Shown: one piece after another, positions 47,150-58,035 of the stretch
How the letters are laid out: every line of letters begins with the position of its first letter
Position numbering within the stretch: the stretch's first letter is position 1
DNA from: Cyathus striatus
Lineage: Eukaryota > Basidiomycota > Agaricomycetes > Agaricales > Nidulariaceae
Reading direction: 5' to 3'
DNA: 64,000 nucleotides
Assembly (NCBI GenBank): GCA_025738555.1
Contig: JAOVFP010000004.1
Location: 6,324,001 to 6,388,000 of the forward strand
Made by a program: the position numbers and the translations under genes
The notes under the pieces: model-generated
Databases searched by the model: none
Told to the model about the DNA's origin: nothing
Seen by the model: only the letters and a program-made list of their open reading frames with translations

Positions 47150-48990
47150 GTGATGGGGCCGTCGTAGGCGATATTGGTGGTGGAGGGAGGGAGGTGGGTG
47201 AGGGGGAAGAGGGATGGTTGAGAGGAGGTGGCAAGAAGGGGTGGCAGCTCCCGCAAGCACGGATGCGAGCGGCTTGGTGTGGGAGGTGGGAGGTGAAGCG
47301 GTCCGATTGACAGTGTTCCAGGTCCAGACTCATTGAGTACCTGGAGTCACTCGAGGGTTTCGAGCGGGAGCTGCAGCTGGCGTCCCTGCAATCAATGGCA
47401 TGAGTAACCTGACTTGGCGTTATATGCAATAGATAAATTTAAAACAGAAAAGAAAAAAGAAAAAACTCACTAACCACAATGTAGGTACGATAGACCACCT
47501 AGGTAGCGGTCACCGGTCACCAATTCACCCACCACCGATACCGATATGCCACACTCATGAGTCATGAGTATACTTAGTGGCTCTTGTGCCTGCTCTATCC
47601 TAGTGCTGCAGCTGTGGCATGACCAAACTGGAGTTAACAATGTCGGACTTTGACAACGTTGAAGCGACGACTGAGAGCATTAGGAAGATACAACATAACG
47701 AAGAGTTCGGGACTTTGTTTGACGTACTTGCACAATTGCGCTGGCAGCAGAAGCTGTTGCCAAATATTGCAAATTAACGCGTACACAAATGCACGTGCGC
47801 GTTTTGTTGGTATTCTCACACATATCCATGTGATTGCGCGACTGTTACTGTCACAGCCAGCGTTACAGCGGCACTCATTGACAATGTTTGGCAACAGCCC
47901 CCATCTGCCAATGCCAGCGCGCGAAACCAAAGCTTAGAAACAACTTTCACGGTAAACAGTCCACGGTTCATTTGAATCTCAAGTCCAACTCTTCATCTCT
48001 CCCAGTCAATGTCCACTCTCAGCTATTGGTTCTACATTTTGTCCAAAATTGACCAGTCACCCAGAATAGAAGTGTTTCAGCAAGGAGTATAGAGAATAAA
48101 GCTTGGTTGTAACTGGTGGATTGTGATAGTGTACAGGTATGTTTCATTTTGACTCCACTATATATCTCTTGCTTACGATGTACTCCAGAACTGACATTAT
48201 GCGCGTAATCCATATGTCTTCGAGTGCCACTATCATAGCAGATTCGGCCAGATGATTAACGAAGTACTAGTACAAGCTCAAATCCAGTATTGGGTGGGAC
48301 TTGGTGGAACTTTGTCCCAAAACTGTGAGTTCTCTCTTTGGGACTTGGACAATAGTAGCTGATAAACAGTTCTTTGAGGCACTTCCACTTTTTGGTCCTG
48401 CCCTCCCTCAAGTCTTCGCAAGGAGTCGATGACGTTACAAAGAAACTTGGAACGTAGGCGTCATGCAGATGGGGAGGGATATGTAGTGTCGTCATCATAT
48501 CGCAGGGGAAGAGGTGGGGCTGGATGATGTGTACTTGTCATCATGACACAAGGTCGCATAGACATAGCACGTGAAGGGAGGATGGAGTTGGTAGGCCTTG
48601 TAGAGAAGTCAAAAGTTGGTGGGGATTGGGGTGGTGCCTGCAGGGGGTGTGTACTTGAGACATGACTCAAAGTCTGGCAAAGCGGGCCGGCGGTGAACAG
48701 ACTTCTCCCATGTTAGCCGGGACTTTCTCATGTACTCGTTCCAAGGTGTCTGGTGGTATGGCGCTTGAGGAAGAACGGGTCTCTCGAGTGGCGGGGATAG
48801 CAGTGGTGGACACTGTCCAGCCAGGCCGCAGTTGGCCACTTCGCTATCATGAAGGGTGTCATGCGCTGGGTGCTTGCGAACCATCTCACAGGCATTTACC
48901 TTCCCCTTCCCACCTCCCTCATAGTCTTCGTGTACACAGTTTTTCATCTACTATATCTTTGCTTTACTTATATTTATCTTAAACTATGCC
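47150..48990. other. Interior of the 7.5-kb element, no gene recognised
   Basis: G-rich tract at 47170-47290 (GGGAGGTGGGTGAGGGGGAA) and scattered open frames up to 112 codons on both strands. None has a domain I recognise. Confidence 0.35.
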
Positions 48991-49489
48991 AATTGAATGT
49001 TTGAATTCTCGCCATGCATACATCTAAACATGAAAATTTATTTTAATTCACTTCCTACAAGTTGTTAAATTATGACGAACGGAAGGCTAGGTCTTGAGTA
49101 AAATGTTTGCGCTGGGACTAAAAATGTGCGCCACACAACGCCCGGAATGTTTGCGCCGGTCCAAAAATGTTTGCGGTACACTTTAAATGTGCACTTTGAC
49201 CGCCATATAATAATGTTTTCATCATGTGCAAATCATGTGCATATCTCGACATACCAATGATATTCATAACACAAAACTTGCTATTGTCAAATATGACATG
49301 GAGAATATGAGATAAATACAAACCACAAACAAATAGATCCCAAATTTCTTCCATATATAACAGAATATAAGAATGGCAGAAGAGAAGAGAAGCATACGTC
49401 AATCAGTAGTAACCGATTATGTTGTAATTTTCTCTCATTTTCTGACCGAGACATATATATGCCACTCTGTGCCGGTAGCAGTACAAGGT

Positions 49490-51340
49490 CAAAATAGATG
49501 GTAGCGGTTTGAGATATAAATTGTTTTACAACTACAAATACCCATGAACGGCAAGGCAGCATAAGCATAAGTTGAAAAGAAGTGCGTTGGATGGTACCAA
49601 TAAATCCGATCGTACAATCAAGAATTAAAAGCTATGAGTAGTGAGTTTACTTAAAAGTTCTGGAAGGCATTTATAGTTCAAGTCATATGTGACATTGACA
49701 GTCAACTTGAGGCTCTGCCGTTCAACGTCCCCCGGGGGGGGGGGAGATAATCTGGTATCAAGCTAGTGTTTGTGCGAATATTATCGTGGCCATTGCATTG
49801 TTTACATTACAAGTGTGCAGGGGTATGATTACCTGCGAGCATGCTTCAAGCTCAGCTCACTCGTCTTCATATCATCCGAATCGCTAGATTCATCGTAGTC
49901 TGAACAATGGCCACGATATTGATAGCCTTCGAAGTCATTTTTTCCTGTCCTCACCCTTTCGCTCCAACGTAGATCGGGTATAAGGGGCGAATCTATAATC
50001 TCGATCTTTTTATCCAATTCCAACCAATTATGTATCCTTTCATCGGATGCGTCATTACCCCAAGCGTAATATTCGTGGAGGAAGACTATAATTGATCCCA
50101 ACCGCGGGACAGTCTCCATTGCAACTCGTAAGTTCTTTAGGACCGCCGAGCTACAATTTGCAACTCGGATTGTCGTAATCGATCTGATTAAGTGACGGAA
50201 GGCACTTGAAAGCATTACTAGAAATGGGCCTTTCATCATGTGAGCTTTGTAGAGAGAGATATGTAAGCTTCGGAAATATATGGCGTTTTTCCAACAACGT
50301 GTCAAGTACGTCGTGGTGGCATTCTAACGAGTGTAGGGGCATTGTACTGATGCGCTTCCAAATAGATGGATCAGCAACGCTGACGTAAATCGCAAGGTTA
50401 TGAACACCAGTGCAGACTGACAGCATGTTGGAAAGGAACTTTTGTGTTAAAGATCGTGAGATGTGAAGGTTCTTGACGTTTCTATGGAAGGACGATGGAG
50501 ATTTAGATTGGATAGTGTTTGCGAATTTCTTTTCTATTGGAAATATTATGCCGGGGAATATCAAAGTCTCGTACAATACCGGTTCTATGCTTTCGAAAAT
50601 TAAGTTTTACCGGAAACATGAGATGTTTTGAAGTTACTAACCATGATTGTACTCGTTTAGATACGACAGCAAGGTGGGCATCCGTGGGGAGATACGGATG
50701 ACAATACGCAGCCCATTGAAAAATCTCATCCTCTATTTCAGGAGGGAAGAAGAAAGACGTTTCTGACATCACTTTCATGTGAGAGGGAGAAGCATGAAGT
50801 TAGAGATAGGATAGCAGTTGGATAGCAACGACCCTTTGAAAGTTTTAAATATCAAACACGTGTTCCGTGTTCCACACGACATCAACCGGCTAAGTACTAT
50901 GTAGTATGGAGCCGACTCAGCCGAGCAAACAACAAAAGTTACAAAACTAATCGGGACGGACACCAAATATATGGCTATAGCTTCTGTTTATTTCGATGAG
51001 CCAGTTTTCAAGTTGTACTTGAGTCGGTACCTGCAACGACCATCTGCAAAAGCATAATTTCACGTACAACATGTTCACCAGCATGGAAGTCACTAATGAA
51101 AACTCTTCGTGGGTTGTATGTACTATTCCAATTTTTTTTATCTTACTCACGCGTAATGTTATACCATACGGCATCTCCATTATGAGATCTTTCTCTGTCC
51201 ATCTCTCTCTTACTAATCGATCAAGCTATAATCCACAGATGACGGACGACCCTTCTATTCAAGGCCCCATGTCGTGCAATGAAGAAGTAATATCCCGCAC
51301 TGAGAAGCTCAGAACGTTGCAGCTTTCACATTGAGGGAGG
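49490..51340. repeat. Inverted, decayed copy of the 19.85-21.95 kb F-box block
   Basis: Read on the minus strand, this region follows the plus-strand order of 19850-21950: the divergent F-box start (MTDDPSIQGPMSC, here on +), the shared spacer, the F-box-like gene and the RSWVFVVVKQF remnant. The spacer similarity includes ACACGTGTTTGATATTTAAA. It is a segmental duplication about 30 kb away in inverted orientation. Confidence 0.75.
49829..50778 (-). pseudogene. F-box-like family gene with 7-base insertion
   Basis: Copy of 20408-21341. Exon 1 (50778-50642) and the 52-nt intron are intact and exon 2 (from 50589) matches well (NLAIYVSVADPSIWKRIS, LTYLSLQSS). Near 50170 about seven extra bases after CAGATC shift the frame and give an early stop. 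The rest continues in another frame (TIRVANCSSAVLKNLRVAME, LDKKIEIIDS), and a second indel replaces the acidic C-terminus. It is therefore a pseudogene, although a truncated 186-residue product could still be made. Confidence 0.82.
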
Positions 51341-52290
51341 TGGAGGAGCCATACACTAGAGTCATAGTACTGCCAACACGAGCAACCTCGGCGAAGAAAC
51401 AATCCTCAACGGACGTGAATATCCTTCGACTTTCTCCGTTGAAGCGAACTAACCTTTTATATATTAAGCCTTGGATAGTGACCACGCAGCCGGTAAGTAC
51501 CTCTTCACTCCATCGACATTATGTGTCTCGTACTTAGATTTACTGTAGAGGTGATGAGTGGGTTAATACATAAACAAAGAAATTAATAAGCGAGTCGGTG
51601 AACATCAGTTCGACCTTGGGTGTTCTAAGATGTCGAGAAAGGAGGGGGAAATTTTCACTTGATTGCAAATGCGTAGGTACAGGGATTTTATAAGGGGTGT
51701 GCTTGGTGAGGAATGGTTAATAAAAAGGAAATTAAGAGTGTTTAAATCGTAGTTTATGAAAGAAAATGGTAAGGTATGAAACAGAGAACATACCAATGAA
51801 TAGAAAGAAAATTTAAGGAATAAAACATGAGTAGAGACAAACACAGCCTTCAGTAATGTTGTTTTTCGGCATTGGACTAGCTAAAGCGGGATACCGATGA
51901 TCTTGAGTTCTGTTGAGTAATAGCAGCGTTCGGAGCGATGTGGAAGTGTCGGCGTTGGAGGGAATTAGCGGGAGAGGACAAGTGAGAGGGAGAGAGCAAA
52001 CGCGAACAATGCGTCGACGCGCGCATCAGTTGATTACGTAATGAAAATCATGTTCGCGTGCTTATGATAATGAAATTACATAGTAAAATCTTGAGTTTTG
52101 TAGTGCAAGCGAAACTACGTAGAAGATCGATCCCTATGTTTTCGCCTTGTATGCTGATGAGCCTGTTCGGAAAAAGTACGTCATTCCGGACCTTATGTCT
52201 GAAATGAGCTGGTGGTTCGGAGCTAGGATATACCATGCCGGTGGTAAAAGTTGCGTTTCGAGATTCGAGACGGTGTAACGGGCCTAGGGA
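51341..52290. other. Gene-free stretch
   Basis: Short open frames only, with no domain. No gene is supported. Confidence 0.35.
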
Positions 52291-52296
52291 CTAACA

Positions 52297-52330
52297 CGGG
52301 TTAGCGAATTTCGGGTTATTACCCGAAATT
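52297..52330. repeat. Perfect hairpin within a CGGGTTA-rich patch
   Basis: GAATTTCGGGT and its reverse complement ACCCGAAATTC flank a 4-base loop. The surrounding 52270-52400 region is full of CGGGTTA/TAACCCG variants, like the sub-terminal part of a transposon. Confidence 0.6.
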
Positions 52331-52607
52331 CCCTAATCCGTGCGGGTTGGGACCCATCCGGGTGATGCACGGGTGTAACCCGCGGGTTAAGGGGGATCTG
52401 TGGGTTAAAAATAGAATATTACTCAGCCAGCGTGCAACGACAGACATCCCTAAGGTTCTGTGAAATAAGTGTTATTTTGAGAATGTGAGGTCGACTGGCT
52501 AGCTGGAATTGCAATGTATTGTAGTAACAAATATTATTCAGGAAATTACGGACTAAAACAACTCTTAAAGGTGATTATTAAATGAAAAGCTTATTTGTTG
52601 ATCCTGT

Positions 52608-52712
52608 AGTGTATATTAGTGTACTCCTACCTATGCAAATCTTTTATTTCAAGTTGTACTGAACTGCCAGTATCTTGTATTGTATATTAGTGTACTTCTA
52701 CCTATGCAAATA
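52608..52712. repeat. Tandem direct repeat (about 74-bp spacing)
   Basis: GTATATTAGTGTACTCCTAC with CTATGCAAAT occurs at about 52609 and again (one change) at about 52683. Confidence 0.65.
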
Positions 52713-52867
52713 TTTCAGTTCATGATGTATTGGAATGTTTTTTGAGTAGTGTATTGGTATTTGATAATAAATTCAATTAGGGAATACAATTATGAAGTAA
52801 TTGGCTTCAAATCGTCACTCAATCAACACTACAAATTAAATTAAAAGTAGCTAGGCTCTATATAGGA

Positions 52868-54043
52868 GGATCCCTGGTAATCCCTATAACAGTTAGATCC
52901 TCGAGAATTTTTTTTTGTCCGGACTCATGAACAAAATTTTGAAATTTTGTCCGGAGAGCATCTAGGTTCGCCCGCTGGGGTCAGAATTTGTCCGGATTGA
53001 GCGTTCTAAGTTCCAAAAATCAGTATTTTCGATTTTTTTCTCTAACTTTGCGAAAGCAAGCTTCTAGAAGACATAAACTAGCAATACATGTATATTAGAA
53101 TGAAGTAGAAACACTGTCTTCGTCAATGATAATAATTGTATCGTCGTTCATGATGTTGGCTAGGTAACCTGATATGGAGCCTAAGTGGGGTCTGGGTGCT
53201 CTATGGAAGTAAAAGGTTGTCAGTGATAATAATTAGAGCATAAATTGACAATGTAGCGAGTGAATATTACCAATATAAAAAGGAATGAAACGATAGAGAT
53301 GTAGAGTAGATTGTGTAGATTGGTCATGAGAAGCAGGATAACTACTGGTTTAATTTAATTGCTCCAGAACATATATAGCAGTATATATAGTAGAATAGCA
53401 CAAGATAAGGCCGAACATGAGTACTGCATGACAGAGGTAAGGGTCATCTCTGGCGAAAGAATAAAGAGTAAATGAACGTAGCAAAAACACGAAGACGAGG
53501 AATGATTAAAATGACTGGAAAAATTAAAAGTTCAAAGTCTTGTCTAGTTGTTGGACAGTCATTGGTAAGTAATCGCCGTATCCAAGCCTATCCAAGCTCA
53601 GATTGTGTTGCGGCCGCGTTGGTTGGCTATGCAAGAAATACGTCTTTATGAGTCGGGTGGCTCGCGGAGATGAGTGAACTATCGGTACGGTGCTCGTTCA
53701 GGTATGTAATGTGGGAACATCGGTCGCAGTGGGATTCAGTGATTGCAGAAAGCGACAGATCAATGTTGATGTTGAGCGCTGAGCAACAGGTGCAGTCAAC
53801 AGACATCAAGGGAATCATAAAAACTATCTAAGCATTGGTGATGTCATTGGTCAGCCGCTTGGTATTTGTCCGGACAGGGATCTTACATCTGAAATTTTTG
53901 ACCGTCGATGTCCGGATAGGTGAACAGAGTTTGGCGGTTTTTAGCCCCCAAAAATGTCCGGATTGCGACAAAGTTCTGGGGCCAAAGGCCCCAGTTTGTG
54001 TCCGGACTGGCGACTAAGTGTAATAGGGATTGCCAGGGGTCCT
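52868..54043. mobile_element. 1.18-kb TIR element with TGTCCGG sub-terminal repeats
   Basis: The left end GGATCCCTGGTAATCCCTAT and the right end (reverse complement GGACCCCTGGCAATCCCTAT) form a 29-bp imperfect TIR that continues to CTTAG. TGTCCGGA motifs repeat near both ends (52917, 52958, 52995; 53868, 53908, 53957, 53999). No transposase is recognised. Confidence 0.65.
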
Positions 54044-54151
54044 GAGTTCCTGCAGCTTCATTAGGGGAAATCAAAGCTGGCCTCTTGGCAAAACAAAACA
54101 ATCGGGGAGCGAAACAAAACAAACTTCAGACAACTTCCCACGAAAGGAATA

Positions 54152-54652
54152 CTGTACTAACACAATCAATTCGGCAGTAACGCATAACGCACCTGCTGGG
54201 TATGCCGAAATTTAAGGGTAAGTAACGCATCTGAGGTAGAAATGCCGAATTTTCCCAAAATTTTTGTCCCCCCCAAAAAGTATTATTTTTAAGGCCTGTA
54301 TTTTATCTAAACTACCGTACAAGTTATTGTAGAACGTTAGGGTGGTTTGATGTACCTTAATTACTTGATTGAATAAGCATTCTCAAAGAAGTAAAATAAT
54401 TACACACTAAGGGGATTTAAATCGGCAGTCATACGACACTACAAGCAACATTCATCATAGAAACGTTACTTACTGTACCATTTATCCGCTAGACAACATT
54501 GCTTTGATTTTAAAGCTACATGTAACAATAAAAATACCTGACATGCCGAAAATTACAATATGTAACGCCTAAAATCTTGGAGTGCCGAATGTATCTGTGG
54601 GTTTGGGATGTAACGCACTGTGAAGGGTGCCGAATTGATTATGTTAGTACAG
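54152..54652. mobile_element. 501-bp MITE with TA target site
   Basis: The ends CTGTACTAACACAATCAATT and, in reverse complement, CTGTACTAACATAATCAATT give a 25-bp TIR with one mismatch, continuing into CGGCA. TA flanks both ends (54150-54151, 54653-54654). ATGCCGAA/GTAACGC motifs recur near both ends. It is non-coding. Confidence 0.8.
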
Positions 54653-54654
54653 TA

Positions 54655-55850
54655 GGGTCTAGACTGAGCTGGTGGCTGTATCTGGGCTGTATTGTTGCGA
54701 GCGTCGAACCGGTACTCAGTCGGAGCTTGAACATGGCATGCGCTTGGCGATTTCTCCACGTCAAGGATTGGTATCGTTTGAGCACAACTTGGGCCTATAC
54801 ACTGTAAATTTGCGATGCGGACGCAATATCTCGGAGACAAATGTTAGTTAAATTATTTTTACTACCATATGTTTATCATTTTTTGTCTTCTAATACTACT
54901 TTTGCTTCATAGCATCAGTTTCTACCATACATTCGCAATACCCATGCATTTAAAATATAAAAATCAAGTTATAAACATGTTAAGTAGTACTCATAGACAT
55001 CGTCATATTTCTAGACCTGAAGTTTATCTGAAAAGTCAAAGTGTAGTAATCGGCGAAGACATTGAAGCAGACTCCCGACAATGATTTTCAATCCCAGTTG
55101 AAGTCCGACTGAGCGTATCAACCATTTGTATCCTCACGAAATGGGGTTGTCAAACCAGGCACGAAACAAAATAAAGTTTGATGAAGTTCACACGCAACGA
55201 TCTTTTACTTGGCGCAACAAAACAGCTAGCTTTGACTTCCCCTATTGCTGAGAATATTGCAGTAAGCATTGAAAAATTGAGAATGAGTCCCACAGTTGTA
55301 ATGATGGTACGCATGATTTGATCATGTTATTTACTCTGTATCAATTGATCTCTGTCAATGACGATCATTGACAAGGTTACCACCTGTCCATGCCAGATTC
55401 AATACATTATGAACGACAATCGAAAATAAAAGCCATCGTATCAGCCTTTGTAATTCACTGTATACATATCTCGTAGAATTTGCATGTGCTAATCAAGAAG
55501 TTGAAGAGATGTAGTACCAGTAACGATAACTGTGCAACCGATGATGGAGCATCGACATTCCTGTGCCTTATCCGGTGATCGTCACCAAACACTTCGCCAG
55601 ACACCCGCAGTGGTGCCAGTGGTGCGCGCCGTTGCGCTAACAGGCTCTAACACTGCTATATCCAGGGCGCTACCGATCATCGCCGCAATCCTATATCAAA
55701 GACAAGTCTATAATTATCTTGAAACGCTCGTTTACAGGATCCCCCATTTTAGCGATGTCATACTTTGCAATGGGCCTCATCAGAACATTGTAGATCGCTT
55801 TTTGGTTGGTAACTCTGACAGGAATGTCCTTTGTAAGATGTCTACGCAAA
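54655..55850. other. Gene-free stretch upstream of the repeat-peptide gene
   Basis: No coding region with recognisable content. A 154-codon plus-strand frame at 55532-55996 overlaps the promoter of the next gene and is probably chance. Confidence 0.35.
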
Positions 55851-55854
55851 ATGA

Positions 55855-55864
55855 TATAAAAAGG
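55855..55864 (+). promoter_or_regulatory. Probable TATA box of the repeat-peptide gene
   Basis: TATAAAAAGG lies 158 bases before the ATG. It is followed by pyrimidine-rich DNA (CTCGTCTCTCTTAC, TCTCTCTACGACTC) typical of fungal transcription starts, and the start context is ACAAAATGG. Confidence 0.5.
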
Positions 55865-56012
55865 CTTGTACTTGCACTACGATTCCTCAGCTGGTCTCAC
55901 TCCCATCTTCTAACACAAACAACATCAGGGCTTGCCCAACAATCTACTCGTCTCTCTTACAAATTCTCTCTACGACTCTTAATTACTCTTCATTAAACCT
56001 TCAACATACAAA

Positions 56013-58035
56013 ATGGTTCACGTCACATCTGCTGTTCTTGTTGCTGCTCTCGTTGCCGCCCCCGTACTCGCCGCCCCAATTGCCTCTGATGAGTTCCAGT
56101 CTTACGGGTATGACCAACGATACATCAATCAACTTATCAATTTCATTAACAGTGATCGTTTTTAGCCGCGATCTTGAAGAACGCAGTACAACTGGCGGTC
56201 GTGTTGCCAAGAAGGTCGCCGAGAACGTTGCGGAAAGTGTCGGACAGGGGGCATTCAAAGACGCCGTCAAGAAGTACACAAACCCACCGGTCCAAGTTCC
56301 ACAAGGCCTCAAAGATGCGGCCAAGAAAGCGTAAGTAACTTCCTCAGAAATAACCAGCAGAGCATTGACTCCTGTACTATACCTACAGTACTGGTCCCCA
56401 TAGTCAAGCTGCAGTCGAGTAAGTTGCGTAACTTTCGTCATTACGGGCTTTTATTAATATATTCCAGCCACGTCGTTAAGAGCCATGGCAAGAAGAAGCG
56501 TTCTTTCGACTTTGAAGACATCGAGGCACGTAGCACAACTGGGGGACGCATTGCGAAAAAGGTTGCCGAGAACGTTGTTGAAAGTGCTGGCCAAGGCACG
56601 TTCAAGGACGCAGTTAAGAAGTACACCAACCCCCCCATTCAAGTTCCACAAGGCCTCAAAGATGCAGCTAAGAAAGCGTACGTAGATTTCACTACTAACA
56701 GGCAGAGCTTTGATTCTAATGCCATATCTACAGTACCGGTCCCCACAGTCAAGCTGCAGTCGAGTAAGTCCGATGGCTACCATCATCGCGGGCTTTTTTC
56801 TAACACCATTCAAGTCACGTTGTGAAGTCTCATGGAAAAAAGAAGCGTTCTTTCGACTTTGAAGACTTCGAGACCCGCAGCACAACTGGGGGACGCGTTG
56901 CGAAAAAGGTTGCCGAAAATGTTGTTGAAAGTGCTGGGCAAAGCACGTTCAAGGACGCCGTCAAGAAGTACACCAACCCACCCATTCAAGTTCCACAAGG
57001 TCTCAAAGATGCAGCTAAGAAAGCGTACGTAACTCCTACATAAATAACCAGCAGAGCACTAATTCCGATGTTATACCCACAGTACTAGTGGCCACAGTCA
57101 AGCGGCAGTCGAGTAAGTCCGATGGCTTCCATCATTGCGAGCATTTTTAACATCATCCCAGTCACGTTGTGAAGTCTCACGGAAAAAAGAAGCGTTCTTT
57201 CGATTTTGAAGACTTTGAGGCCCGTAGCACAACCGGGGGACGCATTGCGAAGAAGGTTGCCGAGAACGTTGTGGAAAGTGCTGGGCAAGGCACGTTCAAA
57301 GACGCTGTCAAGAAGTACACCAACCCCCCTGTTCAAGTTCCACAAGGCCTGAAAGATGCAGCAAAGAAAGCGTACGTAGTTCCTGCGGAAATAGCCAGTG
57401 GAGCATTTTTTCTGATGGCATATCTACAGTACCAGTGGCCACAGTCAAGCAGCGGTCGAGTAAGTTAGATGGTTTCTATCATTGAGAGCTATTTTTCACA
57501 CCATTTTAGTCACGTCGTGAAGTCTCATGGTAAGAAGAAGCGTTCTTTCGACATTGAAGACTTCAAAGCCCGCAGTACAACTGGTGGTCGTGTTGCCAAG
57601 AAGGTCGCCGAGAACGTTGCGGAAAGTGTCGGACAGGGGGCATTCAAGGACGCTGTCAAGAAGTATACTAATCCTCCAGTTCAAGTGCCACAAGGCCTCA
57701 AAGATGCGGCTAAGAAAGCGTACGTCGATCTCCTTTGTAACCGGCAAAGCTTCGATTCTGATGTTATATGAACAGTACTGGTCCCTTCAGTCAAGCCGCA
57801 GTCGAGTAAGTCCAATGCGTTCGCTATTACAAACTTCTATTAACATCATTCCAGTCATGTCGTTAAGAGCCATGGAAAGAAGAAGCGCGATCTCGAGGAC
57901 TTCGATCTGTATGAACGTGATTTAGAAGAATTTGAAGATGTGTTTGAAAGGGATCTATTTGACGATTTGGAGGAGAGGGATTACTTTGATGATTTCGAAG
58001 AGAGGGAATTCTACGACCTCAATGAGCTGGATTAG
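56013..58035 (+). CDS. Secreted Kex2-processed repeat peptide precursor (KEP-like), 476 aa
   Basis: Twelve exons join in phase: 56013-56107, 56166-56330, 56389-56418, 56468-56677, 56734-56763, 56815-57024, 57083-57112, 57162-57371, 57430-57459, 57510-57719, 57776-57805, 57855-58035. A signal peptide (MVHVTSAVLVAALVAAPVLA) is followed by five near-identical 80-residue repeats. Each repeat carries STTGGRVAKKVAENVAESVG and later a YTNPPVQVPQGLKDAAKKA stretch encoded by a long exon. A 30-nt exon then encodes TGPHSQAAV or a variant, and the repeat closes with HVVKSHGKKKR. KKKR ends fall at residues 108, 188, 268, 348 and 428, the layout of Kex2-cleaved precursors; cleavage would release four peptides of about 76 residues, a leader piece and a tail. 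The tail (429-476) is acidic with repeated ER. Fungal KEPs include pheromones, repellents and ribosomal peptides. No tailoring enzyme is visible nearby. The product's function is unknown. Confidence 0.88.
56468..57805 (+). repeat. 347-bp tandem exon-intron unit, four copies plus one partial
   Basis: Long exons start at 56468, 56815, 57162 and 57510 (periods 347, 347, 348). Exons (210 and 30 nt) and both introns are repeated together. The first unit at 56166 has a shorter long exon (165 nt). The duplication unit is therefore genomic, not a retrocopy of the peptide. Confidence 0.9.

Larger units (their letters stand above)
41710..49206. mobile_element. 7.5-kb nested TIR element with 8-bp target duplication
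   Basis: The left end (41710) reads ATGGCGGTCAAAGTGCACAT and the right end (49206) is its reverse complement. The TIR covers about 130 bp, then continues as a further 85 bp that on the left is displaced to 45931-46015 by later insertions. Both TIRs carry repeated GCGCAAACATT units. ATAATAAT flanks both sides (41702-41709 and 49207-49214). An 8-bp duplication fits hAT or KDZ-type transposons. No transposase was found, so the element is non-autonomous or gutted. It holds two fold-back elements, a smaller inverted element and a metalloprotease gene fragment. Confidence 0.75.

Noticed and set aside
52297..52400. Telomere-like repeat
   Set aside because: TAACCCG/CGGGTTA variants are irregular and internal, not an array of the fungal TTAGGG unit.
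55532..55996. 154-codon plus-strand frame before the repeat-peptide gene
   Set aside because: It overlaps the TATA-like box and pyrimidine-rich start region of that gene; composition is not protein-like.
56001..57747. Minus-strand frames opposite the repeat-peptide gene
   Set aside because: They recur with the 347-bp period only because the plus-strand exons do; the plus-strand model explains all of them.
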